In this document: positions 9,308-17,786 of the stretch, one piece after another | Layout of the letters: the number at the start of each line of letters is the position of its first letter | Numbering within the stretch: position 1 is the stretch's first letter | Source of the DNA: Nibrella viscosa | GTDB lineage: Bacteria > Bacteroidota > Bacteroidia > Cytophagales > Spirosomataceae | NCBI RefSeq assembly: GCF_039541875.1 | Contig: NZ_BAABHB010000012.1 | Location: 124,001-188,000 of the forward strand | Direction of reading: 5' to 3' | Length of the DNA: 64,000 bases | Position numbers and translations under genes: made by a program | The notes under the pieces: model-generated | Database searches by the model: none | What the model was told of the DNA's origin: nothing | Seen by the model: the letters and a program-made list of their open reading frames with translations, nothing else

Positions 9308-9315
9308 CAAATTTA
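9308..9315 (-). promoter_or_regulatory. Bacteroidota -7 element (TAAATTTG) for the TonB receptor
   Basis: Reading the minus strand, TAAATTTG matches the Bacteroidota consensus TAnnTTTG exactly. A TTG lies about 22 nt upstream, slightly over the usual 19-21. Transcription would begin near 9300, leaving a short leader before the GTG at 9284. Confidence 0.45.
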
Positions 9316-9383
9316 GATCAATTATAAATAAGCCGGGCAACTTTAAACGATTTTGTTGTTATTTAAGTCTAATCAGGTAGTAC

Positions 9384-10430
9384 ATGTGGAAAAAGATTAT
9401 AACTGGGGTACTGGTTATCTGTGTGATTGTTGCGATTTGGCAGCGTGAACTGCTCAGCTACGGCTGGATGCAGGCAAAAGGGCAGCTTAAAATCTTATGG
9501 AATACACAACCGGTAGAGAAGGTACTGGCAAACCCGGCCTACCCCGACTCGCTGAAGCGAAAAATTGAACTCATTCAGGAGATCAAGCGTTTTGCAATAG
9601 ATTCTATAGGCTTAAATCCATCAGGGAGTTACACTACCTATTACGAACAGCACGGGCAGCCTATCCTGTGGGTCATCACGGCCTCAGAGCCGTACCGGCT
9701 GGTGGCGCATCAGTGGTCGTTCCCCTTCCTCGGCACGTTTTCGTACAAAGGTTTTTTTGAGAAACCACGAGCCGAAAAAGAAGAAGCAGAGCTGAAAAAG
9801 GAGGGATTGGATACACGGATTGGCGAAGTTTCTGCCTGGTCGACACTGGGCTTTTTTAACGATCCGATCCTGTCGAGTATGCTGGAACGGCCCGTTGGCC
9901 GGCTGGCCGAACTGATCATTCACGAGCTGACGCACGGCACTCTGTTCATCAAGAACAGCCTGGAATACAACGAAAACCTGGCTGATTTTGTGGGCGAATA
10001 CGGTGCCCTGCGGTTTATGGCGCAGAAATACGGTAAAGAGTCTACTACGTACAAAGCCTACCTGGCTGAGCGGACGTATGACGAGCGCTACGACGAGCAT
10101 ATTCTGCGTGGCACCCAAACACTGGATAGTTTGTACCGGACGTTTGGCTCACAGACTCCGGTTGCGGAGAAACAGCGGCTGAAAACAGCCATGATTGAAC
10201 AGATTGTTGAAACGGTGGATACGCTTACCGACGGACAGCCGAAGCTACTTCAGCCGTTAACGAAAAAGCGGAAGAAGCACAGACTAAAGTTGCCCAACAA
10301 TGCGTATTTTGTTGGGTACCTGACGTACCGGAAGCAGCAAAACCGGTTTCGCGCCGAATTCGAGGAGCGATTTAATGGAGATTTTAAGCGATATTTTTCG
10401 TACCTAAAAGAAACCTATCCATCTTTGTAA
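9384..10430 (+). CDS. Predicted membrane-anchored zinc aminopeptidase (PF10023-like)
   Basis: 348 residues. An N-terminal transmembrane anchor (about 4-20) is followed by a catalytic region with HELTHGTLF near residue 179, a HExxH zinc-binding helix, and a downstream acidic segment NENLADFVGEYGA that likely supplies the third zinc ligand. This matches the predicted aminopeptidase family PF10023 (DUF2265). The domain would face the periplasm. Its substrate is unknown. The DUF3108 gene follows 30 bp downstream on the same strand, so the two may be co-transcribed. The gene is divergent from the TonB receptor. Confidence 0.82.
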   Translation: MWKKIITGVLVICVIVAIWQRELLSYGWMQAKGQLKILWNTQPVEKVLANPAYPDSLKRKIELIQEIKRFAIDSIGLNPSGSYTTYYEQHGQPILWVITASEPYRLVAHQWSFPFLGTFSYKGFFEKPRAEKEEAELKKEGLDTRIGEVSAWSTLGFFNDPILSSMLERPVGRLAELIIHELTHGTLFIKNSLEYNENLADFVGEYGALRFMAQKYGKESTTYKAYLAERTYDERYDEHILRGTQTLDSLYRTFGSQTPVAEKQRLKTAMIEQIVETVDTLTDGQPKLLQPLTKKRKKHRLKLPNNAYFVGYLTYRKQQNRFRAEFEERFNGDFKRYFSYLKETYPSL

Positions 10431-10460
10431 CTGACGATCAACGTCCAACGACGAATCGAT

Positions 10461-11252
10461 ATGAAGAAAGTGATTGCAGCCCTTAGTCTCTCAGCGTTAC
10501 TGGCCTCCGGTTTTTCAGCCCTGGATTCGTACCGACGCGTACCCAATAACAGTTTCGGTCCGGGCGAACATATCGAATACCGGGTTCATTACAGTTTTCT
10601 GAATGCAGCGGAGGCAACCGTAGAAGTTAGTCCGACCGTGTATAAAGTCAACGACCGGCCCTGTTACCGGGTCAATGTGTATGGCCGGACGGTAGGAGCC
10701 TTTGATCTGGTCACGCGCATCCGTGATACCTGGCGTTCGTACATTGATACGACGGCTATCGTACCCCAGAAATTCTACCTCAATATTCAGGAAGGTAACC
10801 ACCGGAAAGAAGCAAACGTCACGTTCGACCATCAGAATAACCTGGTCCGGTCGGAGGAAGAGGCCACCAAAGACATTATAAAAGTACCCGATAACGTGCA
10901 GGATGTCATCAGCGGCTATTTTTATTTGCGCACTATCGATTTCAATAAACTATCGGTCGGGCAGACGCTGGAAGTACCTGCCTTCTTCGATAAGGAGTTG
11001 TACAACATGCGCGTCCGCTACCGGGGCAAAGACGTGGTAAAGACCAAGTTCGGCCGGATCAATGTCATTAAGCTGAATCCGGTAATGCCGCCCAACAAGC
11101 TGTTCAAAGGCGAAGAGTCGATCCGCATCTGGGTATCCGATGATACCAACAAAGTGCCCGTAAAAGTGGAGGTCGATCTGATGGTTGGTGCCATGGAAAT
11201 GGATCTGCGGCACTATTCGGGGCTTAAGCAGAACCTGCGCTTCTTCAAATAA
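10461..11252 (+). CDS. DUF3108 exported protein
   Basis: 263 residues with a signal peptide (about 1-21) and a DUF3108 domain over most of its length. Diagnostic stretches are FGPGEHIEYRVHYSFLNA near the start and RIWVSDDTNKVPVKVEVDL near the end. The fold is a curved beta-sheet related to lipid- or glycan-handling envelope proteins, but no biochemical role is established. It follows the peptidase gene closely and is closed by a clear terminator. Confidence 0.85.
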   Translation: MKKVIAALSLSALLASGFSALDSYRRVPNNSFGPGEHIEYRVHYSFLNAAEATVEVSPTVYKVNDRPCYRVNVYGRTVGAFDLVTRIRDTWRSYIDTTAIVPQKFYLNIQEGNHRKEANVTFDHQNNLVRSEEEATKDIIKVPDNVQDVISGYFYLRTIDFNKLSVGQTLEVPAFFDKELYNMRVRYRGKDVVKTKFGRINVIKLNPVMPPNKLFKGEESIRIWVSDDTNKVPVKVEVDLMVGAMEMDLRHYSGLKQNLRFFK

Positions 11253-11278
11253 AGAGTTAAAGACTATACCCGCCAACA

Positions 11279-11300
11279 GCCGACTCACGTCGGCTTTTTT
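11279..11300 (+). terminator. Intrinsic terminator
   Basis: GCCGAC (11279-11284) pairs with GTCGGC (11289-11294) around a TCAC loop, followed by six T residues. An outer CCAACA / TGTTGG pair extends the stem. It ends the DUF3108 transcript. Confidence 0.85.
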
Positions 11301-11359
11301 GTTGGAAGCCCCTGCTCATCCGCAATTGTATCGCCAACGAACAAGACGATCAAAACTGT

Positions 11360-12262
11360 TTAAAATGTAAAGCCTTCGGCGTTGGGTACCCAGCGGAAAA
11401 TAAATTCGTGAACGCTGGCCCCGAAAGAGTTCGGCGCTTCGGGTGTTTTGGAGTTGAAAATATACCCTGCCCGGATGAATTTAGACAACTGATACTCCCC
11501 GATGGCCTGTATGTAATTGATCGAACCCAGGCCGAGGCTGTTCCGGCGCAGCGACAAACCTAAGCCTAGCCGTTCGTTCAGCCACAATTTGGCATTCAGA
11601 TCGGTTCCGATTGGCCGTCCCGTTAGCTGGGTTACCAGCAGCGACGGTACCAGCACGGCGTTTTCGGCAATATCCAGCCGGGTACCCAGTTGAATAAAGA
11701 GCGGCCGGGTATTCTGAAACAGGAAACGGCCCGAAAGCTGATACCCCCGGTTAACCAGCTCCGGCAGGGAAATACCGCCGAAGAACGTTTCGGAGTTGTA
11801 ATAGATGCCTAGGCCGGCACTGGCAATGGCTTTGTTCAGCCCGATCAGCGTAGTCGGGTCAAAGACCGGCAGGACATGAACGCCCCCCTGCCCACCAATG
11901 GCGATATCCGACGTTTCGGACAGCGGGAAGCGATAGGCCAGACTCGCGTAGGCACCCGTAGTCGATAAAATACTCATACGGTCGTTCAGCGCCTGAAACC
12001 CCAACCCGACGCGACCACCGCCAACTGCGCCATCAATTGCCAGACTCTGTGTAATAGGCACGTTCCGGAGGCCAAACCACTTACGCCGAAACATGGCCGT
12101 CAGGTGCATTTTCTGCCGGCTGCCCGCATAGGCCGGATTAATAGCCAATGGATTGATAAGATACTGGGAATACAGCACTTCTTTCTGGGCAAACAGGTCG
12201 GAAGCGCAAACCAGAAAAGTCAGCAATAAGGCAATCTGGCGAAAACGGGCAGCGAAAGTCAT
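11360..12262 (-). CDS. PorP/SprF-family type IX secretion outer-membrane protein
   Basis: About 300 residues from the chosen start (MTFAARFRQ), which gives a compact signal peptide ending DLFAQ. An upstream in-frame ATG at 12289 adds nine unlikely residues. The mature protein begins with the PorP/SprF signature YSQYLINPLAINPAYAGSR and continues as an outer-membrane beta-barrel. Family members partner with type IX secretion substrates, often those with type B sorting domains, and anchor or escort them at the surface. No substrate gene adjoins it, unlike the second PorP/SprF gene at 16803. It stands alone between a convergent DUF3108 gene and the ABC permease gene. Confidence 0.9.
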   Translation of the reverse strand: MTFAARFRQIALLLTFLVCASDLFAQKEVLYSQYLINPLAINPAYAGSRQKMHLTAMFRRKWFGLRNVPITQSLAIDGAVGGGRVGLGFQALNDRMSILSTTGAYASLAYRFPLSETSDIAIGGQGGVHVLPVFDPTTLIGLNKAIASAGLGIYYNSETFFGGISLPELVNRGYQLSGRFLFQNTRPLFIQLGTRLDIAENAVLVPSLLVTQLTGRPIGTDLNAKLWLNERLGLGLSLRRNSLGLGSINYIQAIGEYQLSKFIRAGYIFNSKTPEAPNSFGASVHEFIFRWVPNAEGFTF

Positions 12263-12338
12263 AGGGTCATGCAGCAATTCGCCGGTCAAATTGGCTCGTT
12301 TTCGGCAGATTTCCTACCATGGAGGCCGAAAAGTAAGG

Positions 12339-14915
12339 CTATGTCTCCGCCCGCAGCACCTCCAGGGGCGGCCGTACCAATACGCCCCGGCTGTTCAACA
12401 AACCGATCAGGATCGTCAGCCCGGTCACGATACCGACAACGGCCAGCAGTGGGGTAAAATTGGGCCGGAAGACGATGTCGAACACATAATGCGCCAGCGC
12501 CCAGGTACCTCCCAGCGACAGCACAATACCGGAGAAAGCCGCCAGTAATCCCAGCATCAGGTATTCGATTAGGGTAATCAGCAGGATCTGCCTGCGATTA
12601 GCTCCCAGCGTCCGGAGCAGCACACTCTCCTGTATTCGCTGGTACCGGCTGATTACCACAGAGCTACCTAATACCAGCAGGCCGGTTATGATACTGAACA
12701 ACGCCATAAAGCGAATCACAAACGATACCTTTGCCAGAATCTCGTCTACCGTTTTCAGGATCAGCCCCAGATCGATAGCCGATACATTCGGAAACTGCGT
12801 CACTAAATCCCGCTGTAAGGCCGCCGATTGCTCGGTGTTAGGCACCCGTGTCATCAGCACATGAAATTGCGGAGCCTTCTCCAGCACCCCGTTTGGGAAA
12901 ACAACCAGAAAATTGGTCTGCACCCGGTTCCAGTCAACCTCGCGGGTGCCGCCTACAATGGTCGGGATCAGCGCACCCTGCACGTTGAACGTCAGCGTAT
13001 CGCCCAGCCCTAATTTCAAACGGTCCAGGTAATTTTTCTCCACCGATATACGGGGCATTCCCCCTTCCAGGTACGGCGCTTCGCCCGAGGCCAGTTTTTC
13101 CGAATCGATCAGGGTATCCCGGTAGGTAGCGCGGTACTCTCGGGTCATGGCCCAATCGGGCACTTTTGCGCTGGTGTCTTTCTGGATCGCTTCTATGGTT
13201 TTGCCGTTAATTTCGGCCAGGCGCATCGTCACAATAGGCACCTGCTGGATCACCGGCAAGTCATACTGTTCGACCAGTTTCTGCACCCCCTCCCGCTGAT
13301 CGTTTTGAATATCAAACAGCACCATGTTCGGTTGTTTGCCACTAGCCGAAAGCTGCACCCGCCCCAGCAGCAGCGTCTGGGTCAGGTAGAGCGTGGCAAT
13401 CAGAAAAGCGCCCAGGCCAATAGAGGTCACCAGGATCAGCGTCTGATTATGCGGCCGGTACAGATTAGCCAGGCTCTGCCGCCAGATGTAGCTCCACGAT
13501 ACCGGAAAGAACGTGCGCACGGTCCACATCAGTAGCCGTCCCAGCAGCGTCAGTATACCAAACGCCACCAACAGGCCACCGGTAAAGCCCAGCGCCAGCC
13601 TCCAGCTACGTACCTGCCAATAGGCAAAACCGAGAATAAATACCACAATTAAGCCGTACACCAGCCACCGGAACGGATCCCGGGAGGTTACATCGTCTTC
13701 GTACGACGTGCGGAGGGTACGAAGGGGCGATACTTTCCGGACCACCAGCAGGGGTAGCAGCGCAAACAGCACAGCAATGACCAGTCCGGTACTTATTCCC
13801 TGTAGTACGGCCTTCGGCGATACGGAAACGGCTACCTCAATGGGCAGAAAACTACCGAACACCTCCGGCAGCAATAACTGAACTACCGAGCCTAGCAGCG
13901 CCCCGAGTATAGCCCCCAGCAAACCCATCAGCGATGTCTGAATCAGGTAGATCAGAAACGCCTGCCGGCCCGTAGCCCCGAGACACCGCAACACGGCTAC
14001 AGACGCTACTTTTTCTTTGATATATAAGTGTACCGAGCTGGCTACGCCCACGCAGCCCAGCAGCAGGGCTACAAAGGCCACCAGGTTGAGAAACCGGGTC
14101 AGGTCTTCAAAAGCCCGGCCGGTCTGCCGCTTGCGCTCGGAGACGGTATCATAATTAAATCCCGCTTTATCCAGCCGGTCCTCAATACCTTTTACATAGT
14201 TGTCGACATCATACTCCGGCGCAAACTGGTAGTAATACTTGTACTGCGCCCGGCTCCCACGCTGTAGCAAGCCGGTTTCTTTCAGGAGCGGATACGGAAT
14301 AAATACGGCCGGAGCTACGGTAGTTGCAATAGCAGCCTGACCGGGCGTTTTCATTACCCGCCCGACCACCCGGAACATGAGTTTCCCGATTTTCACCGAA
14401 TCGCCCGGCTGAGCGCCAAACTGCACCAGCAGGGCATCATCAACCAGGGCTACCCGTTCCGGTGTCTCTCCCGCCTGCCGAAACGCTTTTACGGCCGCAG
14501 CCGGTTGTGTCTCCCATAAACCATAATACGGAAACTTCCCCTCAAGCGCCTTGACCTGCGCCAGCCGCACACCACCCGACGTGGGAAAGAACACCATTGA
14601 GGGAAACGATACCTCGTAGCTCCGGTCGTCGCCGATGGAGCGCAGAAACTCCTGCGTAGCCGGTTTGCCTTCGCCCCCGGAGGTCAGTACCAGGTCGGCA
14701 CCCAGCAGTTCGCGGGCCTGATCCTCTACACTAAGCGCCAGATTGTCGCCGAAGGAGTTGATGGCCACCAGGGCTGCAATCCCCAACACAATAGCCGACA
14801 TAAACAACAGCAGTCGTTGCCGGCTCCGGCGGCTATCGCGCCAGGCCATTTTCCACAGCCAGGGGCTAAACAGCGAAGCCGCCGGCACGTTTATTTTTTC
14901 GATGGGCTTGTCCAT
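12339..14915 (-). CDS. ABC transporter permease, FtsX/YbbP type
   Basis: 858 residues with two FtsX-type permease modules. There is an N-terminal TM helix (about 36-55), a large periplasmic domain, TM clusters around residues 255-430, a second pair near 480-520, and a final four-helix FtsX block near 735-855. This matches E. coli YbbP-like exporters that act with a LolD/YbbA-type ATPase. The ATPase gene lies 119 bp upstream on the same strand, and a divergent tesA-like gene beyond it reproduces the conserved tesA / ybbA-ybbP neighbourhood. The transported substrate is unknown; an envelope lipid or lysophospholipid is often suggested. Confidence 0.9.
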   Translation of the reverse strand: MDKPIEKINVPAASLFSPWLWKMAWRDSRRSRQRLLLFMSAIVLGIAALVAINSFGDNLALSVEDQARELLGADLVLTSGGEGKPATQEFLRSIGDDRSYEVSFPSMVFFPTSGGVRLAQVKALEGKFPYYGLWETQPAAAVKAFRQAGETPERVALVDDALLVQFGAQPGDSVKIGKLMFRVVGRVMKTPGQAAIATTVAPAVFIPYPLLKETGLLQRGSRAQYKYYYQFAPEYDVDNYVKGIEDRLDKAGFNYDTVSERKRQTGRAFEDLTRFLNLVAFVALLLGCVGVASSVHLYIKEKVASVAVLRCLGATGRQAFLIYLIQTSLMGLLGAILGALLGSVVQLLLPEVFGSFLPIEVAVSVSPKAVLQGISTGLVIAVLFALLPLLVVRKVSPLRTLRTSYEDDVTSRDPFRWLVYGLIVVFILGFAYWQVRSWRLALGFTGGLLVAFGILTLLGRLLMWTVRTFFPVSWSYIWRQSLANLYRPHNQTLILVTSIGLGAFLIATLYLTQTLLLGRVQLSASGKQPNMVLFDIQNDQREGVQKLVEQYDLPVIQQVPIVTMRLAEINGKTIEAIQKDTSAKVPDWAMTREYRATYRDTLIDSEKLASGEAPYLEGGMPRISVEKNYLDRLKLGLGDTLTFNVQGALIPTIVGGTREVDWNRVQTNFLVVFPNGVLEKAPQFHVLMTRVPNTEQSAALQRDLVTQFPNVSAIDLGLILKTVDEILAKVSFVIRFMALFSIITGLLVLGSSVVISRYQRIQESVLLRTLGANRRQILLITLIEYLMLGLLAAFSGIVLSLGGTWALAHYVFDIVFRPNFTPLLAVVGIVTGLTILIGLLNSRGVLVRPPLEVLRAET

Positions 14916-14922
14916 GGGAGGT

Positions 14923-15035
14923 GGTTTGAAGGTTGAAGGTTAAGGTCTGAGGTTTAGATGGGGTAACAGACTGTTAGAACAAGCGAAGCAACCGCCGGAC
15001 GGCCCCGCTCAAACTTCAAACCGTACACTTCAAAC
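14923..15035. repeat. Imperfect inverted repeats between ABC genes
   Basis: GGTTTGAAG at 14923-14931 is complementary to CTTCAAACC at 15014-15022, and partly to CTTCAAAC at 15028-15035. The left side also carries a short GGTTGAAGGTTAAGG-type repetition. Similar low-complexity inverted tracts flank genes at 37.4 kb and 39.5 kb. Confidence 0.45.
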
Positions 15036-15736
15036 TAATTCTTAAAAACCGTAGCGTTATCGCTAATCGTGTCGGAGATGACGGTGCCGCCTTTGATACG
15101 GATGATGCGCTGGGTGCGGGAAGCCAGCTCCAGATCGTGAGTGACCAGCACGAGCGTAGTACCGGATTCGCGGTTCAGGTCGAAGATCAGATCGACCACA
15201 CGGGCGCTGGTATCGGTATCGAGGTTACCGGTCGGCTCATCGGCGAAGAGGATCTTGGGGCGGTTGGCAAACGCCCGCGCCAGCGATACCCGCTGCTGCT
15301 CACCTCCGGAAAGCTGGGTGGGATAGTGATGACCCCGCTGCGCCAGGCCTACCCGGTCCAGCAACTCCTGCGCCGTGCGTTTGGCTCCTTTCTCGCCCCG
15401 CAGTTCGAGAGGAACCATTACGTTTTCCAGGGCCGTCAGCGTCGGCAGCAGTTGGAAGTTCTGGAAGATGAAGCCAACGTGGAGGTTGCGGACGGCCGCC
15501 CGCTGATCTTCATTCAGGTTATCCAGTCTTATCTTATTCAGGTAAACGCTGCCCGACGTAGCCCGGTCCAGGCCGGCGCACAGGCCCAGCAGGGTTGTTT
15601 TTCCGCTACCTGATGGGCCCACGATAGAAAAAGTATCGCCCGGCTGTATCTCAAAACTCACATTTTCCAGAACCGTTAGGGTGCGGTCGCCACTCTGATA
15701 GGCTTTCGTTAAGTTCTCTACACGCAGAATACTCAT
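15035..15736 (-). CDS. ABC transporter ATPase, YbbA/LolD type
   Basis: 233 residues, the usual length of a MacB/LolD-class ATPase. Walker A is GPSGSGKTTLL (about 39-49), the Q-loop region is FIFQNFQLLPTLTALENV, the signature is LSGGEQQRVSLARAF, Walker B is ILFADEPTGNLD, and the switch His is in VLVTHDLE. It should power the adjacent FtsX-type permease. The pair probably forms an operon, with this gene first. Confidence 0.93.
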   Translation of the reverse strand: MSILRVENLTKAYQSGDRTLTVLENVSFEIQPGDTFSIVGPSGSGKTTLLGLCAGLDRATSGSVYLNKIRLDNLNEDQRAAVRNLHVGFIFQNFQLLPTLTALENVMVPLELRGEKGAKRTAQELLDRVGLAQRGHHYPTQLSGGEQQRVSLARAFANRPKILFADEPTGNLDTDTSARVVDLIFDLNRESGTTLVLVTHDLELASRTQRIIRIKGGTVISDTISDNATVFKN

Positions 15737-15904
15737 AAGGATTCTATAAAAAGAATGCCGGACTGGATGCCGACAACGTATAAACGATTTTGAAAGGATT
15801 AACCATACGATTATGTCACTTGTATAACAGGCAGTACGGAGATTGAGTTTACCTATATCAGCTTACTTTATCAAGGATAAGTTAACAAATGGAATAATAA
15901 ACTG

Positions 15905-15936
15905 TTGAGCGGGTAATAACCGATTCGGTATATTCG
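15905..15936 (+). promoter_or_regulatory. Bacteroidota-type promoter for the tesA-like gene
   Basis: TTG at 15905-15907, a 21-nt spacer, then TATATTCG at 15929-15936, matching TAnnTTTG at 7 of 8 positions. Transcription would start near 15943, about 20 nt before the ATG at 15964. Confidence 0.42.
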
Positions 15937-15963
15937 TACTTAACAGAGAATAGACATCTGATT

Positions 15964-16713
15964 ATGAAATCGCTAAACCGATACAATCCCATTCGCTCCT
16001 ATACGATTCTGCGGCTCAGCCTGTTTCTGCTGGGCGTAATCTGGAGCTGCGACTCCGGCGAAAACCAGTCATCAACCAACCGGCCACGCAAACCCGCCGG
16101 TACCGAACGCACCTATACCCAGCAGGCTGCCGAACAGCCAACCGATGAAAGGGTCATCCTGTTTTATGGTAACAGCCTTACCGCCGGCTATGGCATCGAA
16201 CCGGCGCAGGCATTTCCAGCCCTGATCGGTGCCAAACTTGACTCGGCCGGGTACCACTATAAAGTAGTCAATGCCGGGTTGAGCGGAGAAACCACGGCCG
16301 GCGGCCGCAGCCGGATCGGCTGGGTATTGCGGCAACCCGTATCCATTTTTGTGCTGGAACTGGGCGGCAACGATGGACTGCGGGGTATTCCGCTAACGGC
16401 CACCAAGCAGAACCTACAGGCGATTATCGACACCGTCAGGGCCAAAAGCCCCGAGGCCAAAATTGTGCTTGCCGGTATGCAGATCCCCCCCAATATGGGG
16501 CCGGAGTATACCTCGCGATTCCGCGAGCTTTATAAGGAACTGGCGACAGAAAACAACCTCGCTTTAATCCCCTTTCTGCTCGAAGGCGTGGGCGGAGTTC
16601 GTCGGCTCAACCAGCCGGACGGTATTCACCCTACCCCCGAAGGCCATAAAATTGTTGCCAAAAATGTCTGGCAGGTGCTGGAGCCGCTGTTGGAGAACGA
16701 TACGGAGAGTTAA
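15964..16713 (+). CDS. tesA: TesA-like SGNH arylesterase/lysophospholipase lipoprotein
   Basis: 249 residues. The leader ends in a lipobox-like VIWSC, predicting a lipoprotein. The SGNH-hydrolase blocks are all visible: FYGNSLTAGYG (nucleophile Ser), a Gly in block II (NAGLSGETTAGG), ELGGNDGLRG (block III Asn) and DGIHPTPEGH (catalytic Asp and His). This is the TesA/arylesterase family, which hydrolyses thioesters and lysophospholipids in the envelope. It is divergent from the YbbA/YbbP-like ABC genes, the same arrangement as in E. coli, which suggests a shared envelope-lipid role. Confidence 0.9.
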   Translation: MKSLNRYNPIRSYTILRLSLFLLGVIWSCDSGENQSSTNRPRKPAGTERTYTQQAAEQPTDERVILFYGNSLTAGYGIEPAQAFPALIGAKLDSAGYHYKVVNAGLSGETTAGGRSRIGWVLRQPVSIFVLELGGNDGLRGIPLTATKQNLQAIIDTVRAKSPEAKIVLAGMQIPPNMGPEYTSRFRELYKELATENNLALIPFLLEGVGGVRRLNQPDGIHPTPEGHKIVAKNVWQVLEPLLENDTES

Positions 16714-16802
16714 CGGTACTGCTCGTACCCTGTATTGATTAAGCTCTGTTCATGGCTAGTTCACTGCTGTAGGCCACCACTCTCCAAACAAAACCAAGCG
16801 AT

Positions 16803-17780
16803 TTAGAAGTAGCGCGGAGTCAGGATACGATTCTTGGTGAACCCAAATTCATACCGCACCATCAGCTCGTGTGAACTGGGGATAACCATACCAAGGCGAT
16901 TGAGCGTACGGTCGTAGGCATATCCCATCCGGAACTGATCCGTCAGTTGCAGTTCAACCATGCCCACGATAGCATCGGTTGTTTCTTTCGTCCAGGTATA
17001 AAACTGGTTCTTACGGACAGACGCCCCAATGCCTACCCGTTCGGCAATCCACAGGTTCAGGTTACCGTCGAATCCCAGCGGAGCACCTTCCGCGTATTTC
17101 ACCAATACCGAAGGCTTCAGTTTCAGGCTAGAACTAATGCCCAGCACAAACCCCGCCATCCCATAGGCATGACGACGCTGAACCGCCTGGTAGTTACCAT
17201 ACTCGTAATCACTCAGCCTATTTTTGATCAGCCGCGGCACCGATACGCCGATATACGAGCGATCGTTGCTAAGGAAAATGCCCGTCCCGAAATTCGGTAG
17301 CGCCTTATTCACATTGGCAGAAAAAGCCGGATCAACCGGCCCCGCATTACCCGGAGTAAGCTGCACGCCCATCAGATTCCGAACCAGCCAGGCCGCTCCG
17401 GCCTGTAAGCCCAACGCCAGCGTCGTACGCTCACCTACCTTGACCCGAAACGCGTAGGAAGCAAACAGGCCACTTTCGTTGTCGACGCCGGCCCGGTCGT
17501 TGTAAATCTGTAAACCAACGCCGATTCGCTCCCGGTTCAGCGGCATATCGGCCGTAAAGGTAGCCGTTTGCGGAGCGCCCTCCAGGCCCATCCATTGCGA
17601 ACGGTAAAGAGCCGTTGCACTCAGTACATCACGACTTCCGGCATAGGCGGGGTTCAGCGCCATCATGTTGAACATGTATTGCGAGAACATTTTGTCCTGC
17701 TGGGCCAGAACCCGGCCGCTGCCGGCCAGCAACGTCAACATTACGAATGCGCCAAGTACAAATAGACGTTTCATTACCAT
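16803..17780 (-). CDS. PorP/SprF-family type IX secretion outer-membrane protein
   Basis: 325 residues. A signal peptide ends GRVLAQ, followed by the family signature FSQYMFNMMALNPAYAGSRD and a barrel rich in alternating strands. It starts 6 bp after the stop of the ~2020-residue adhesin gene on the same strand. That adhesin has a type B (gliding-associated) sorting domain, and type B substrates are typically encoded next to their PorP/SprF partner, so this protein very likely anchors or escorts it. A second in-frame ATG at 17774 is an equally good start. Confidence 0.93.
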   Translation of the reverse strand: MVMKRLFVLGAFVMLTLLAGSGRVLAQQDKMFSQYMFNMMALNPAYAGSRDVLSATALYRSQWMGLEGAPQTATFTADMPLNRERIGVGLQIYNDRAGVDNESGLFASYAFRVKVGERTTLALGLQAGAAWLVRNLMGVQLTPGNAGPVDPAFSANVNKALPNFGTGIFLSNDRSYIGVSVPRLIKNRLSDYEYGNYQAVQRRHAYGMAGFVLGISSSLKLKPSVLVKYAEGAPLGFDGNLNLWIAERVGIGASVRKNQFYTWTKETTDAIVGMVELQLTDQFRMGYAYDRTLNRLGMVIPSSHELMVRYEFGFTKNRILTPRYF

Positions 17781-17786
17781 ACACTA